Source of the DNA: an uncultured Saprospiraceae bacterium
GTDB taxonomy: Bacteria > Bacteroidota > Bacteroidia > Chitinophagales > Saprospiraceae
DNA length: 45,178 nt
Assembly (NCBI GenBank): GCA_938010715.1
Contig: CALLVG010000107.1
Span: forward strand, 1-45,178
Direction: 5' to 3'
The notes under the pieces: model-generated
Seen by the model: only the letters and a program-made list of their open reading frames with translations
Database searches by the model: none
Told to the model about the DNA's origin: nothing
Shown here: one piece after another, positions 1 to 9,628 of the stretch
Layout of the letters: each line of letters begins with the position of its first letter
Numbering within the stretch: the stretch's first letter is position 1
Made by a program: the position numbers and the translations under genes

Positions 1-57
1 GCAGCTCATGTTGTGGAACGTTGGGAACAACTAACTATCCAAAAATTAGCAGCATAA
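1..57 (+). CDS. C-terminal fragment of a truncated upstream gene (...AAHVVERWEQLTIQKLAA*)
   Basis: Open frame from base 1 to TAA at 55-57, followed by a strong terminator-like hairpin; product not identifiable from 18 aa. Confidence 0.4.
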   Translation, partial: AAHVVERWEQLTIQKLAA

Positions 58-70
58 GATTAGAGATAAA

Positions 71-117
71 AAATACAAAAGCCCTCGCCGAAAAAATCGA
101 CGAGGGCTTTTGTATTT
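71..117. terminator. Bidirectional intrinsic terminator-like hairpin between convergent genes
   Basis: 17-bp perfect inverted repeat AAATACAAAAGCCCTCG ... CGAGGGCTTTTGTATTT with A/T tracts on both sides. Confidence 0.8.
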
Positions 118-144
118 AAAATACGAGCGCTGCTCCATCAGTAT

Positions 145-164
145 CCCATGAATTAATTCATGGG
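145..164. repeat. REP-like palindrome CCCATGAATTAATTCATGGG
   Basis: Perfect 20-bp palindrome directly abutting the bamA stop codon; related hairpins at 6002-6021 and 6026-6049. Confidence 0.7.
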
Positions 165-2699
165 CTACTCAGGTTCAAATCCAAGTACAATATTAAAGTT
201 CCCCATGTTGCTCAAAGAAACTTCACCTGGCTTATCGAAACCAATACCGTAATCAAATCCAAGCATACCAAACATCGGTAAGAAAACTCTTAGACCTAAA
301 CCAGCCGAACGTTTCAAATCATAAGGATTGTAATCTCTAAATGATTGGTAAGCATTTCCACCTTGCGCAAATGCCAACACATAAATCGTCGAACTCGGAT
401 TCAATGAAACTGGATAACGCATTTCTACCGTAAACTTATTGAAGATAGGTGTCGGTACTGGCTGAGTTGTTTGAATATTGTTTCGAGTATTCGCCTCCAA
501 ATCATTCACCTCATAACCTCTCAAAGAGATAATGTCTGTACCTACGTTAAGACCCAAAGATTGATTGTTCAGACCATCACCCCCCAACTGGAATCTTTCG
601 AAAGGAGAAATACCAACTTCGCTGTTGTACTGGCCAATCATCCCGATTTTCGCATCAACTTTCATGACCAATTTTCCAACGATGGTGTTGTACCATTCTG
701 CATTGAAACGCCATTTGTGATACTCTAAAAATTTATATCGTTCTTCGGTTGGTCTCTGTGAATAATCATCATCGTTAAATAAAGAATATGGCAATGTAAA
801 TTGTGCCGAAAGACTCACTTTAGAACCATTACGCGGGAACAATGGATCATTGACAGAACTACGGGTAAAGGTCTGATTAACACTCAGATTATAGTATTGA
901 CCGCGTGTTACCAAATCTCCATCATCCGTTATAAACAATGCTCTTGACCAATTATTCAAATTGATTCTTTGTAAGTTTAAAGCAGTACTTGTCACGAAGT
1001 TATCATCTGGCCATTTCAAACGAGTACCGATTGAAATTGAGGCACCTGTGATACCCAATGCTCCATAATTTCCACTATCGTTAGAAAATCCATTAGACAA
1101 TTTGGTATGAAAACCAGCAACGGTCAATGAAGTCGGTTTTTTACCACCTAACCAAGGTTCTGTAAACGAAGCATTATAGGATTGATAAAACCGTCCATTC
1201 GTTTGCGCTCTCAAGGAAACACGCTGTCCATCACCTTGCGGAAGCGGACTCCAAGTTTCAGGTTTGGTGATGTTGGCAATTGAGAAGTTATTGAACGTTA
1301 CCCCTAACGTACCAATTACACCTCGACCAAATCCACCCCAACCAGCAGAAAGTTCTAATTGATCCGATGGTTTTTCTTCCACCTGATATTCGATATCTAC
1401 CGTTCCGCGTTCTGCATTTACGGGCGTATTGATACCCAATGCTTCTGGGTTAAAATACCCAAGATTGATAATCTCCCGTTGCGAACGGATGATATCTGTT
1501 CTACTGAATTTCTCACCTGGAACCGTTCTCAACTCACGACGAATTACGTGCTCATTGGTACGGTCATTTCCTTTTATCACCACTTTATCAATCGTCGCTT
1601 GTGGGCCTTCAAAAATTCTAATTTCTAAATCAATTGAATCACCAACAATAGCCACCTCTACTGGATCAACCTGAAAGAACAAATATCCCTCATCCATGTA
1701 AAGCGTACTCACATCTCGACCTTGTTGGCTAAAGCTCAATCGGGTTTGTAGTAGTTCGTTGTTATAAACTTCTCCTTTTTCAATACCTAAAACATTGGAT
1801 AACGTTTGCGTGTCATAGATAGAATTTCCTTTCCAAGAGATGTTTCTAAAAAAGTAGCGGTTCCCTTCATCAATTGTCAAGTGCATTCTCAAATCGCCAT
1901 CGGCTTCGCGCCAAATGCTATCTTTTACGATTTTTGCATCTCTAAAGCCACTTTTGTTATATTTTGCGATGATGAGTTTCTTGTCCTTTTCGTATTCTTT
2001 TTTTATCAATTTAGAAGAAGTAAAAAGTTTCTTTTTTCGCTTAGTTTCCTCCATCTGCTTACGCAGTTTTTTGGATTTCAAGTTGTTGTTTCCAGAAAAA
2101 GTGATATTCTGAATTTTCACTTTCTTCCCTCTATCCACATCAAAAACCAAGCGAACTGAATTTGGCTTCTTTGGATCGTCTTTTTCTATAACCTTCACTT
2201 TGGCATCCAAAAACCCTTTCTCAATATAATAATCCTGAATAGCGGTTTTGGCATTGGTCTTAATGTTTTCGGTGATGATACCACCTTTTACCAAATGCAC
2301 ATTGATTGCTTCATTCAAATCATCGTTGTGGGTTTTCTTAGTACCTCGGTAGGTATGACTAGAGAGACGAGGACGTTCTTTCACCTCTATTTCAATAAAA
2401 ATTTTATCTCCAACGGTTTTTTCTTTATAAATCTGAATGTCTTCAAAAAGGCTCAATTTCCAAAGGCTTTTCAATGCACGTGCCGTTGTTGGCCCAGGCA
2501 CTTTAATTTTATCACCAATTCGAAAACCCGAAATAGAAATAACTGCATTGTCATCACTGAAATCAGCACCAGTTACTTTCACTCCTGCAATTTCATATTC
2601 CTTTGGTTCGCCGTAATCAAATGCATCGTCCTGCGCGGCCAATGATTGTACCATCAAAATTGCAAGAACGATAAATAGATAATTTATTAATTTGCTCAT
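165..2699 (-). CDS. bamA: Outer membrane protein assembly factor BamA (POTRA repeats and Omp85 barrel)
   Basis: 844 aa with signal peptide, POTRA-like repeats and a C-terminal barrel with GLGLRVFLPMFGMLGFDYGIGF; follows uppS. Confidence 0.93.
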   Translation of the reverse strand: MSKLINYLFIVLAILMVQSLAAQDDAFDYGEPKEYEIAGVKVTGADFSDDNAVISISGFRIGDKIKVPGPTTARALKSLWKLSLFEDIQIYKEKTVGDKIFIEIEVKERPRLSSHTYRGTKKTHNDDLNEAINVHLVKGGIITENIKTNAKTAIQDYYIEKGFLDAKVKVIEKDDPKKPNSVRLVFDVDRGKKVKIQNITFSGNNNLKSKKLRKQMEETKRKKKLFTSSKLIKKEYEKDKKLIIAKYNKSGFRDAKIVKDSIWREADGDLRMHLTIDEGNRYFFRNISWKGNSIYDTQTLSNVLGIEKGEVYNNELLQTRLSFSQQGRDVSTLYMDEGYLFFQVDPVEVAIVGDSIDLEIRIFEGPQATIDKVVIKGNDRTNEHVIRRELRTVPGEKFSRTDIIRSQREIINLGYFNPEALGINTPVNAERGTVDIEYQVEEKPSDQLELSAGWGGFGRGVIGTLGVTFNNFSIANITKPETWSPLPQGDGQRVSLRAQTNGRFYQSYNASFTEPWLGGKKPTSLTVAGFHTKLSNGFSNDSGNYGALGITGASISIGTRLKWPDDNFVTSTALNLQRINLNNWSRALFITDDGDLVTRGQYYNLSVNQTFTRSSVNDPLFPRNGSKVSLSAQFTLPYSLFNDDDYSQRPTEERYKFLEYHKWRFNAEWYNTIVGKLVMKVDAKIGMIGQYNSEVGISPFERFQLGGDGLNNQSLGLNVGTDIISLRGYEVNDLEANTRNNIQTTQPVPTPIFNKFTVEMRYPVSLNPSSTIYVLAFAQGGNAYQSFRDYNPYDLKRSAGLGLRVFLPMFGMLGFDYGIGFDKPGEVSLSNMGNFNIVLGFEPE

Positions 2700-2761
2700 T
2701 TATTCTAATTATGAACGAAGATTTTAATAACCTTCTTCAGTTTGTTGTTGCTGTTAAAAAT

Positions 2762-2872
2762 TTAGACTTTATTCCAAAATAACTTGTATGCGTTTAATTC
2801 CTCTTTTTTCACCATTTTTCGTTAAAAAATAGCAATCAATCGCTCTCCAACATTTTTCAGAATAAAGTCTAT
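2762..2872 (-). repeat. Composite inverted-repeat element, locus 1 (between uppS and bamA)
   Basis: TTAGACTTTATTCCAAAAT ... TTTCAGAATAAAGTCTA inverted ends; interior CTATTTTTTAACGAAAAA (minus strand) matches 11225-11242. Confidence 0.6.
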
Positions 2873-2991
2873 TAAGAGCTTGTTGAAAGTTTTATGTAAA
2901 AAGTTGAAAGTTCAAAACAGCGACTCATTCAACCTTTTAATGTGCAATCTCTCCTTAAAGAGGCATAAAAGTAAAAGGTGGTTGTAGATAC

Positions 2992-3786
2992 CTATTTTAA
3001 TTGTTCACTTATTTTCCCAAAACGTCGCTCACGCTGCTGATAATCGATAATTGATTGCAAAAAATGCTTTTTTCGGTAGTCAGGCCAAAATACTGGTGTA
3101 AAATAAAATTCTGCATACGCCAACTGCCAAAGCAAAAAATTACTCAAACGCGTCTCGCCACTTGTTCGTATCAAAAGCTCAGGGTCAGGCATACCTGCGG
3201 TGCTCAAGGAGTTGGAAAAAATTTCGTCTGTGATATCATTCGAATTAAACTCTCCTCTTTTCACTTGGTCTGCAATCAATCGAGTAGCTTCCAAAATCTC
3301 CCACTTGGCGCTGTAATTCAGCGCCAACACCAAAGTCATTCGCGTATTGTTCTTGGTGTCATCGATACCCTTAAGTAAAGCTTTTCTGGTACGGGTCGGA
3401 AGTCTGGACAAATCTCCAATCGCTTGCAAGCGAATATTATTTTTGTTTAAAGTTGCTACTTCTTTTCCTAAAGTTTGTACCAATAAGACCATGAGTGCTT
3501 CCACCTCCATGGCTGGGCGATTCCAATTTTCTGTTGAAAAGGCATATAAGGTCAAATACTCGATTCCAATCTCTGCTGCACCTTCTGTCACTTCTCTCAC
3601 CGAAGTCACACCGTTTGTGTGACCAAAGACTCTCGGTTTACCTTTTTGTTTTGCCCAACGACCATTACCATCCATGATAATAGCAATATGGCGTGGCAAT
3701 TTTTGCTCATCAATTTGAGCTTTTAATTCCTCCACCGAAACGTTCGATAAATCCAAAGCAATTTTAGGTTTGGTTGAAAAGTTCAC
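2992..3786 (-). CDS. uppS: Isoprenyl transferase (undecaprenyl diphosphate synthase family)
   Basis: HIAIIMDGNGRWA, GHTNGV, LTLYAFSTENWNRP and ELLIRTSGETRLSNFLLWQLAYAEFYF motifs. Confidence 0.95.
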   Translation of the reverse strand: MNFSTKPKIALDLSNVSVEELKAQIDEQKLPRHIAIIMDGNGRWAKQKGKPRVFGHTNGVTSVREVTEGAAEIGIEYLTLYAFSTENWNRPAMEVEALMVLLVQTLGKEVATLNKNNIRLQAIGDLSRLPTRTRKALLKGIDDTKNNTRMTLVLALNYSAKWEILEATRLIADQVKRGEFNSNDITDEIFSNSLSTAGMPDPELLIRTSGETRLSNFLLWQLAYAEFYFTPVFWPDYRKKHFLQSIIDYQQRERRFGKISEQLK

Positions 3787-3836
3787 AAAGGTAATGAAAT
3801 TGTGGGTTGTCTTTAGCTAATTTCTAAGTAAAATGG

Positions 3837-4074
3837 TTTGGTCTTTATTTTACATTTGTATGTATGAAGAAGAACAGAGTAGATGGTACTTTTCTTTTTA
3901 TCAACTTTTGAAAAAGTTAAAACAACAAGGGGACAAACGCATCAAAAAAATCTAAGCATCCGCCGCAGCGGACGGTTCAATTTTTTTAACGCGTGTCCCG
4001 ATTTTTACATCGGGGAAAAGTAGCGGAAAAAGAAGTATTCGATTGCATTCTAAATATTTTAAAATAAAGTCTAA
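3837..4074 (+). repeat. Composite inverted-repeat element, locus 2
   Basis: TTTGGTCTTTATTTTACATTT ... TTTTAAAATAAAGTCTAA ends; core AAAAAAATCTAAGCATCCGCCGCAGCGGACGGTTCAATTTTTTTAAC (3944-3990) nearly identical to 11192-11236. Confidence 0.6.
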
Positions 4075-4177
4075 TAAAGGAATTCTAACTTTCACAAAAA
4101 ATCAATTTCCAATAATCCTCTACCAAATCCGTTATTTTGGCGCGACTTACTAAATTTGCAGCCACTCAAAATTATTC

Positions 4178-5992
4178 ATGTACTCAATTTTTCATAGCAA
4201 TTGTACTCGGCTTCTATTTTTTGCAATGATGGTCTTCATTGCGATGCTTCAGAGTTGTGCTACAGTAGTCGCACCGAAAGGTGGCCCAGAAGATGAGACT
4301 CCACCACAAATGGACTCGTTACGTTCTACTCCAAATTTTCAAACCAATTTCACCAAACAACGCATCGAACTAAAATTTGACGAATGGCTCAAATTGAATG
4401 ATGTATTTAGTCAAGTCGTCGTTTCTCCTCCCATGGATCCGAGTGAATATGAAGTGTCGCTGAAGGGCAAAACGGTTCGTTTTGACTTTAAAGAAGAGGC
4501 AGTTCTTCGGGAGAACGCAACTTATACCATCAACTTTGGTGAATCAATTCAAGACCTCAACAATGGCAACAAAACAAATGACTTAAAATTCGTTTTTTCA
4601 ACAGGAGATGTGATTGATTCCCTGGAAGTCAAAGGAGTGATTCGCGATGCCTACACGGGAGAAGCTATTGAGGATGCACTCTTCATGTTGTATGATAATT
4701 TGGAAGATTCGGTTGTTAGAACAGAGCGGCCACTTTACTTCGCTCGCACCAATTCATTAGGACAATTTACGATTACGAATGTGCGGGCAGATGTATTCAA
4801 AGGTTTTGCTTTGGTAGATCGGGATGTCAATTATATGTACAATCAACCTTCCGAAAAAATTGGTTTTATAGATAGTTTGATTGTTGTAAATGACTCAAGC
4901 AATCTAAACATCAAGCTAAAAATGTTTACTGAAAATTTACCTTTGAAAGTAAAAGAGAAGGTCATTTCTGACTATGGAAAGGTTAGCCTCCTTTTTAATA
5001 AAAATCCAAAAGACCTTGAATTGACCTATAGCCAAATTGGTCAAAAAGTTTATCAGCGAATGGAGGGAGATTCGATTCAATTGTGGTACGACATGGATTC
5101 GATTCGTAATTGGAATATTTTTCTACAACAGGATACTTTTTTGAATGATACAATACGGGTTAGAACCAAATCAAAATCGAAATTCTTTGAAAACAATCCT
5201 TTTCAAATTGTAAGTTCGAGAGGTGCCGCTGCTCGCAGAGCCAAAAAGAAAAGAAAGAAAGACGAGGACGAGCCAAAACTTAAAACCGTTTTGGGTATTA
5301 AACGAGTAAATCCTACACGACCACTAGAACTCAATTTCAACTATCCTTTAGAAACTATCGACCTTTCAAAAATTAAACTTTTGGAAGATACTAGCAAGGT
5401 TGAAGTCAAGCCAATTATTTCCATCGACAGTACAGATAAGCGAAATTTATTTTTCGATTTTAAATGGAAAGAGAAAGTGAATTATCAAATTGATTTGCTG
5501 CCAGATGCGATTACTGATTTTTATGGAAATAAAAATGATACTTTGGAGCAACCCATTTTAATTCAAGAAAAAAAAGAATTTGGTAATTTGATCTTATTGG
5601 TCAAACCATTGAGAAAAGACACAAATTATATCGTCGAAGTTTTAAAACCCGACGGAAGTATTCTAAAATCTTTTAATTTTGAACAACAAATCGAAGCCAA
5701 AGAGGATTTAAAATTTTTGCCTGTTGGCGAATATTCCATTCGACTCATCGAAGATTTGAATAAAAACGGTCAATGGGATGCCGGCAACTACGACCTCAAA
5801 AAACAACCTGAGCGCGTTTACTCAAAGACAATTGAAAAACTTCGCGCCAATTGGGACGTTGAAGTTAAGGTTCGAGAAACAGATTTAGACTTGGAAAGAA
5901 GTAGTCCAATCCGCTCGAAGGAAGAACAAAAAGAAGAGAGGAAAGAAAAAGAACGTGGCGGTAGAACGACTGGAAAAAAACGAAATCAGTAG
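4178..5992 (+). CDS. Ig-like (Big_5-type) domain lipoprotein
   Basis: Lipobox LQSC; CATVVAPKGGPEDETPPQMDSL followed by ...FSQVVVSPPM, typical of Bacteroidetes Ig-like lipoproteins. Confidence 0.75.
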   Translation: MYSIFHSNCTRLLFFAMMVFIAMLQSCATVVAPKGGPEDETPPQMDSLRSTPNFQTNFTKQRIELKFDEWLKLNDVFSQVVVSPPMDPSEYEVSLKGKTVRFDFKEEAVLRENATYTINFGESIQDLNNGNKTNDLKFVFSTGDVIDSLEVKGVIRDAYTGEAIEDALFMLYDNLEDSVVRTERPLYFARTNSLGQFTITNVRADVFKGFALVDRDVNYMYNQPSEKIGFIDSLIVVNDSSNLNIKLKMFTENLPLKVKEKVISDYGKVSLLFNKNPKDLELTYSQIGQKVYQRMEGDSIQLWYDMDSIRNWNIFLQQDTFLNDTIRVRTKSKSKFFENNPFQIVSSRGAAARRAKKKRKKDEDEPKLKTVLGIKRVNPTRPLELNFNYPLETIDLSKIKLLEDTSKVEVKPIISIDSTDKRNLFFDFKWKEKVNYQIDLLPDAITDFYGNKNDTLEQPILIQEKKEFGNLILLVKPLRKDTNYIVEVLKPDGSILKSFNFEQQIEAKEDLKFLPVGEYSIRLIEDLNKNGQWDAGNYDLKKQPERVYSKTIEKLRANWDVEVKVRETDLDLERSSPIRSKEEQKEERKEKERGGRTTGKKRNQ

Positions 5993-6001
5993 GCATTGCA
6001 G

Positions 6002-6049
6002 CCCACGAATTCATTCGTGGGAAACAACCCATGAGTAAATTCATGGGTT
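6002..6049. repeat. Tandem pair of REP-like hairpins
   Basis: CCCACGAATTCATTCGTGGG (8-bp stem) and AACCCATGAGTAAATTCATGGGTT (9-bp stem), about 10 bp after the stop at 5992. Confidence 0.65.
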
Positions 6050-6092
6050 GCCATTCGTGGAAATCGTGAAATAATTTCAACAAAAATAAACA

Positions 6093-6833
6093 ATGAAGCT
6101 ACAAGCAGATAGTTTAGTAAAAATATATGGTCGCCGCAAGGTGGTACAGGGCGTATCGTTGGAAGTAAATCAAGGCGAAATTGTTGGATTATTAGGGCCA
6201 AATGGGGCTGGTAAAACAACGACCTTTTATATGGTAGTTGGTTTTGTCAAACCAAATGAGGGTAAAGTTTCCCTTGACGGAAAAGAAATTACTTCACTAC
6301 CGATGTACAAGCGAGCGCAGAACGGGATCGGATATTTGCCACAAGAACCTTCTGTTTTCAGAAAATTATCCGTCGAAGATAATATCAAAGCAGTGTTGGA
6401 AATGACTACGCTCTCCAAAGAAGAACAGCGCGATAAACTCGAATCCTTAATCGAAGAATTTAGATTAGATACTGTAAGAAAAAGTGCAGGTGATACCCTT
6501 TCGGGTGGAGAACGAAGACGAACAGAAATCGCAAGAGCATTGGCAACAAGTCCAAAATTCATTCTATTAGATGAGCCATTTGCCGGTATCGACCCGATTG
6601 CTGTGGAGGATATTCAATACATTGTCGCTAAACTCAAAACCAAAAACATCGGTATTCTTATCACCGACCATAATGTGCAAGAAACACTTTCAATTACCGA
6701 CCGAGCTTACCTCATGTTTGAAGGAAACATTCTAAAAGCAGGAACGGCCGAAGAGTTAGCTGCTGACGAAATGGTACGCCGCGTTTATTTAGGTAAGAAT
6801 TTCGAACTTCGTAAAAAGGTGATTGATGTTTGA
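6093..6833 (+). CDS. lptB: LPS export ABC transporter ATP-binding protein
   Basis: Walker [10 protein letters not shown], signature [15 protein letters not shown], Walker [14 protein letters not shown], and LptB-type [15 protein letters not shown]. Confidence 0.95.
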   Translation: MKLQADSLVKIYGRRKVVQGVSLEVNQGEIVGLLGPNGAGKTTTFYMVVGFVKPNEGKVSLDGKEITSLPMYKRAQNGIGYLPQEPSVFRKLSVEDNIKAVLEMTTLSKEEQRDKLESLIEEFRLDTVRKSAGDTLSGGERRRTEIARALATSPKFILLDEPFAGIDPIAVEDIQYIVAKLKTKNIGILITDHNVQETLSITDRAYLMFEGNILKAGTAEELAADEMVRRVYLGKNFELRKKVIDV

Positions 6834-7167
6834 GAAACTAAAGATGAAAATCACACGGAGGTTATCCCCCTTTATCCCCCTCCAAAGAGGAACAGTTTCC
6901 ACGTATAAAATCTGTTTTCAATTCATTATCGGAGCATCATTTCTTCTTCTTCCAAGTTGTGAATTTGAAGTTCCAGATCTTTCTATTCAGGAAAGAAAAT
7001 ATGCTGACTCCACTTATCGCGAAACGATGAAAACGTATCGTGCTGAGATGGATTCACTTTGCGTAAGCATGCAAGATAGTTTGATTCCAATTTATAGAGA
7101 TTCAATGTATAAAATTCGTTCTGAAGAAATTGAACGGCAATTAGAACGAGTCAGAAATTCAAATTAA
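6823..7167 (+). CDS. Small putative lipoprotein
   Basis: Overlaps the lptB end by 11 bp; hydrophobic segment [13 protein letters not shown] followed by a charged helical region. Confidence 0.6.
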   Translation: MMFEKLKMKITRRLSPFIPLQRGTVSTYKICFQFIIGASFLLLPSCEFEVPDLSIQERKYADSTYRETMKTYRAEMDSLCVSMQDSLIPIYRDSMYKIRSEEIERQLERVRNSN

Positions 7168-7169
7168 AA

Positions 7170-7484
7170 ATGAGGAATTTTCTTTTTATAAAGTTCGGAA
7201 TCTTGTTCCTTTTGGTGAGCAGTTGCACCCCTGATCAAGGAGACAGGCAAGCAATGATCAAAGCAGAAGCACAACGAAAAATAAATGAATTTAAAACCAA
7301 TAAACTAAAGACCTGCTACGAAGAAATCGAACGATTGGCAACCTTGGAAGTAGATTCTATGCTCATCGAAAAATCACGCCTCGAAAAAAATCAATTGGAT
7401 AAACCTGCCATTCCAAACAAACCTTCTGCGCCTGAACTTAAAAAGCCTTTCGATGATTCGGAAGTGAAACCGATTATTGAGTAG
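7170..7484 (+). CDS. Small putative lipoprotein
   Basis: MRNFLFIKFGILFLLVSSC lipobox; immediately downstream of 6823-7167. Confidence 0.6.
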   Translation: MRNFLFIKFGILFLLVSSCTPDQGDRQAMIKAEAQRKINEFKTNKLKTCYEEIERLATLEVDSMLIEKSRLEKNQLDKPAIPNKPSAPELKKPFDDSEVKPIIE

Positions 7485-7516
7485 TTTATTGGTTTATTGG
7501 TTTATTGGTTTATTGG
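7485..7516 (+). repeat. Four tandem copies of TTTATTGG
   Basis: TTTATTGG x4 directly after the stop codon; partial inverted partner AATAAACCAGTCAACTTAATAAAC at 7581-7604. Confidence 0.85.
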
Positions 7517-7622
7517 TTGGCAACTTACTCACTATCAATTAGTTACAATTGCCAAAGCATTTCGTGAGCTCGAATAGACTAATAAACCAGTCAACTTAAT
7601 AAACTTAACAACCTAAGTATTA

Positions 7623-7729
7623 CTCAAAAAATAACTTCCCTCTTCAATTCAAAAAATTAGCTCGAAAAACCTCATTATCAATCACTTTTCCTTCACTAAT
7701 TTTTTGAAATCGGGAACTTATTTTTTGAG
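7623..7729. repeat. 107-bp inverted-repeat element (MITE-like or bidirectional terminator)
   Basis: CTCAAAAAATAACTTCCCTCTTCAATTCAAAAAATTAG versus reverse complement of the right arm CTCAAAAAATAAGTTCCCGATTTCAAAAAATTAG. Confidence 0.7.
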
Positions 7730-7734
7730 CGTTC

Positions 7735-9057
7735 CTAAATCAACCCTCTTGCCTTCAATTCCAAATATTTATTAATCGTATCGATCGACAAATCCTCGGG
7801 ACGGGTGAGGACAGATTGGATGCCGTATTGTTTGAGTTTCTGAACCATTTGTTCTTTATCGCTCACAAATTTTTGAGCAACGGATTGCGTATAAATGCCT
7901 TCTAAAGTAGAAACAGGTTGTGTCGCGAAATCTTTAATTTCTGTATTTTCAAAAAAGACAACGACCAATAAATGAAAACGATTGACACGTCGAAGCATTG
8001 GCAAAACCCGATCGAGTGCATACAAACTTTCAAAATTGGTGTACATCAGCAACAAACTACGCGATGGTATTAATCTACGGACAGCGTGATAAAGCAGTTC
8101 GTAATTGGCTTCAAGTTTATGGTCTTTTTCTTTGTAAAGGGCGTGTGTGATTTTGTTGAGTTGTCCTGCTTTTCGATCCGCTTTGATGACAGAGCCTAAC
8201 TTATCTGAAAACGTCAAAAGGCCTACTTTATCATATTTTCGTAAAACGATGTTGGATAATGCGAGTGTCGAATTAATCGCATAATCGAGCAATGCCAATT
8301 CGTTGAAAGGCATATTCATCACCCGACTTTTATCAATAACACAATAGACTTGTTGTGAGCGTTCGTCTTGATAAGAATTGACCATCAATTGGTTTTGACG
8401 ACTGGTTGCCTTCCAATTAATGCTTCTAAAATCATCTCCTTTGACGTAATTCTTGATTTGTTCGAACTCGTAACTATGACCAATTCGACGCATTTTTTTG
8501 ATACCATCTTGATTCGTGATGCGCTCAAATGCTTTCAACTCCAATTGCTTCATTTGTAAAATAGAAGGATAAACCGCAACGTTCTCAGCGACTTCGGAAG
8601 TGATTCGCCTTTCCAATAATCCTAAATTGGATTTTATAAAAACATGAATTTTTCCAAAGGCATACTCTCCTCGCGTAACTGGTCTCAATGAATAAGGAAC
8701 ATCGCTAACCGATTCTGGGTCTAAACTCATCGCAATTTCAAAATCTCTTTTTTGAAACTGAACGGGTAATTCATCAATCACCAAAGCATCAAGCGTTTCG
8801 TTAGATATATTTTTCACTTTTAAGATGACTTCATTTTCGTCACTCAAGGAAAATACTTTTGGAACAACTCTTTCCACTTCCACATCAATCTCATCTCGAA
8901 ACAATAAAAATCCTTCTACCAAAGTAACTATCACTGCAATCAATAAAAACAACTGAGCGAAAATAAATAACCCATCAAACATAAACGAAACGACGAAAAC
9001 CAAAGTGATGGCTCCAAAGAAATAGAAAAAACGATCAGCAAGAAAAAGGTTCTTCAT
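7735..9057 (-). CDS. DUF58 domain-containing protein
   Basis: N-terminal TM helices; GDDFRSINWKATSRQNQLMVNSYQDERSQQVYCVIDKSRVM is the canonical DUF58 core. Confidence 0.9.
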   Translation of the reverse strand: MKNLFLADRFFYFFGAITLVFVVSFMFDGLFIFAQLFLLIAVIVTLVEGFLLFRDEIDVEVERVVPKVFSLSDENEVILKVKNISNETLDALVIDELPVQFQKRDFEIAMSLDPESVSDVPYSLRPVTRGEYAFGKIHVFIKSNLGLLERRITSEVAENVAVYPSILQMKQLELKAFERITNQDGIKKMRRIGHSYEFEQIKNYVKGDDFRSINWKATSRQNQLMVNSYQDERSQQVYCVIDKSRVMNMPFNELALLDYAINSTLALSNIVLRKYDKVGLLTFSDKLGSVIKADRKAGQLNKITHALYKEKDHKLEANYELLYHAVRRLIPSRSLLLMYTNFESLYALDRVLPMLRRVNRFHLLVVVFFENTEIKDFATQPVSTLEGIYTQSVAQKFVSDKEQMVQKLKQYGIQSVLTRPEDLSIDTINKYLELKARGLI

Positions 9058-9155
9058 TGAGTTTGGCTTTCAATGCTAAAGGTAGGGAATAGTCTCCAAA
9101 TTTTTAATTCGATTAGGTCTGAATAGCTCTTTATAAATCTACGATTGTTATAATG

Positions 9156-9200
9156 GTTTGATTGTTATCGTTTTTTCATCAACAATTTTAACAATCAAAC
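9156..9200. repeat. Hairpin of GATTGTT-type words
   Basis: GTTTGATTGTTA (9156-9167) is a perfect reverse complement of TAACAATCAAAC (9189-9200). Confidence 0.7.
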
Positions 9201-9268
9201 AATCTCAACAATTCCTATCTCAAAGTGGTCAACTGGATCACAAAAAAGAATAACTCAGGCTCATCAAA

Positions 9269-9607
9269 TCACCTCAATTTCTCATTGCCTTTGTGTCGAT
9301 TTTTATCTCTTTTCGTTTTTTTGTCCAAACTCTTTTGCAAAGCCTCAGTAAGGTCGATACCCGTTTGGTTTGCCAAACAAATTAACACAAAAAGTACGTC
9401 GGCCATTTCACCAGCCAAATCATCTTTTGCAGTCAATTCCTTTTCTTTGTTTTTGAAGGATTGCTCGCCGTAGATACGAGCCATGAGGCGGGACATCTCC
9501 CCCACTTCTTCCATGAGTACTGCCGTATTGGTCAATTCATTAAAATAGCGGACGCCAATTGTTTTTATCCAACTATCAACGGTAGTTTGTGCTTCTTCGA
9601 TGGTCAT
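9269..9607 (-). CDS. MazG-like nucleotide pyrophosphohydrolase
   Basis: LMEEVGEMSRLMARIYGEQ...DLAGEMADVLFVLICLANQTGIDL, EExxE / ExxD metal-site pattern. Confidence 0.9.
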   Translation of the reverse strand: MTIEEAQTTVDSWIKTIGVRYFNELTNTAVLMEEVGEMSRLMARIYGEQSFKNKEKELTAKDDLAGEMADVLFVLICLANQTGIDLTEALQKSLDKKTKRDKNRHKGNEKLR

Positions 9608-9628
9608 GATTGTTCCGATATTTTGGCA

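Noticed and set aside
4135-4158. Promoter TTTTG...TAAATTTG upstream of the Ig-like lipoprotein
   Set aside because: -7-like box present, but the spacer to the nearest TTTG is only 11 bp, too short for the Bacteroidetes -33/-7 arrangement.
5865-6219. Minus ORFs 5865-6083 and 5986-6219
   Set aside because: Overlap REP-like hairpins and the ends of the Ig-like lipoprotein and lptB genes; no homology-like motifs.
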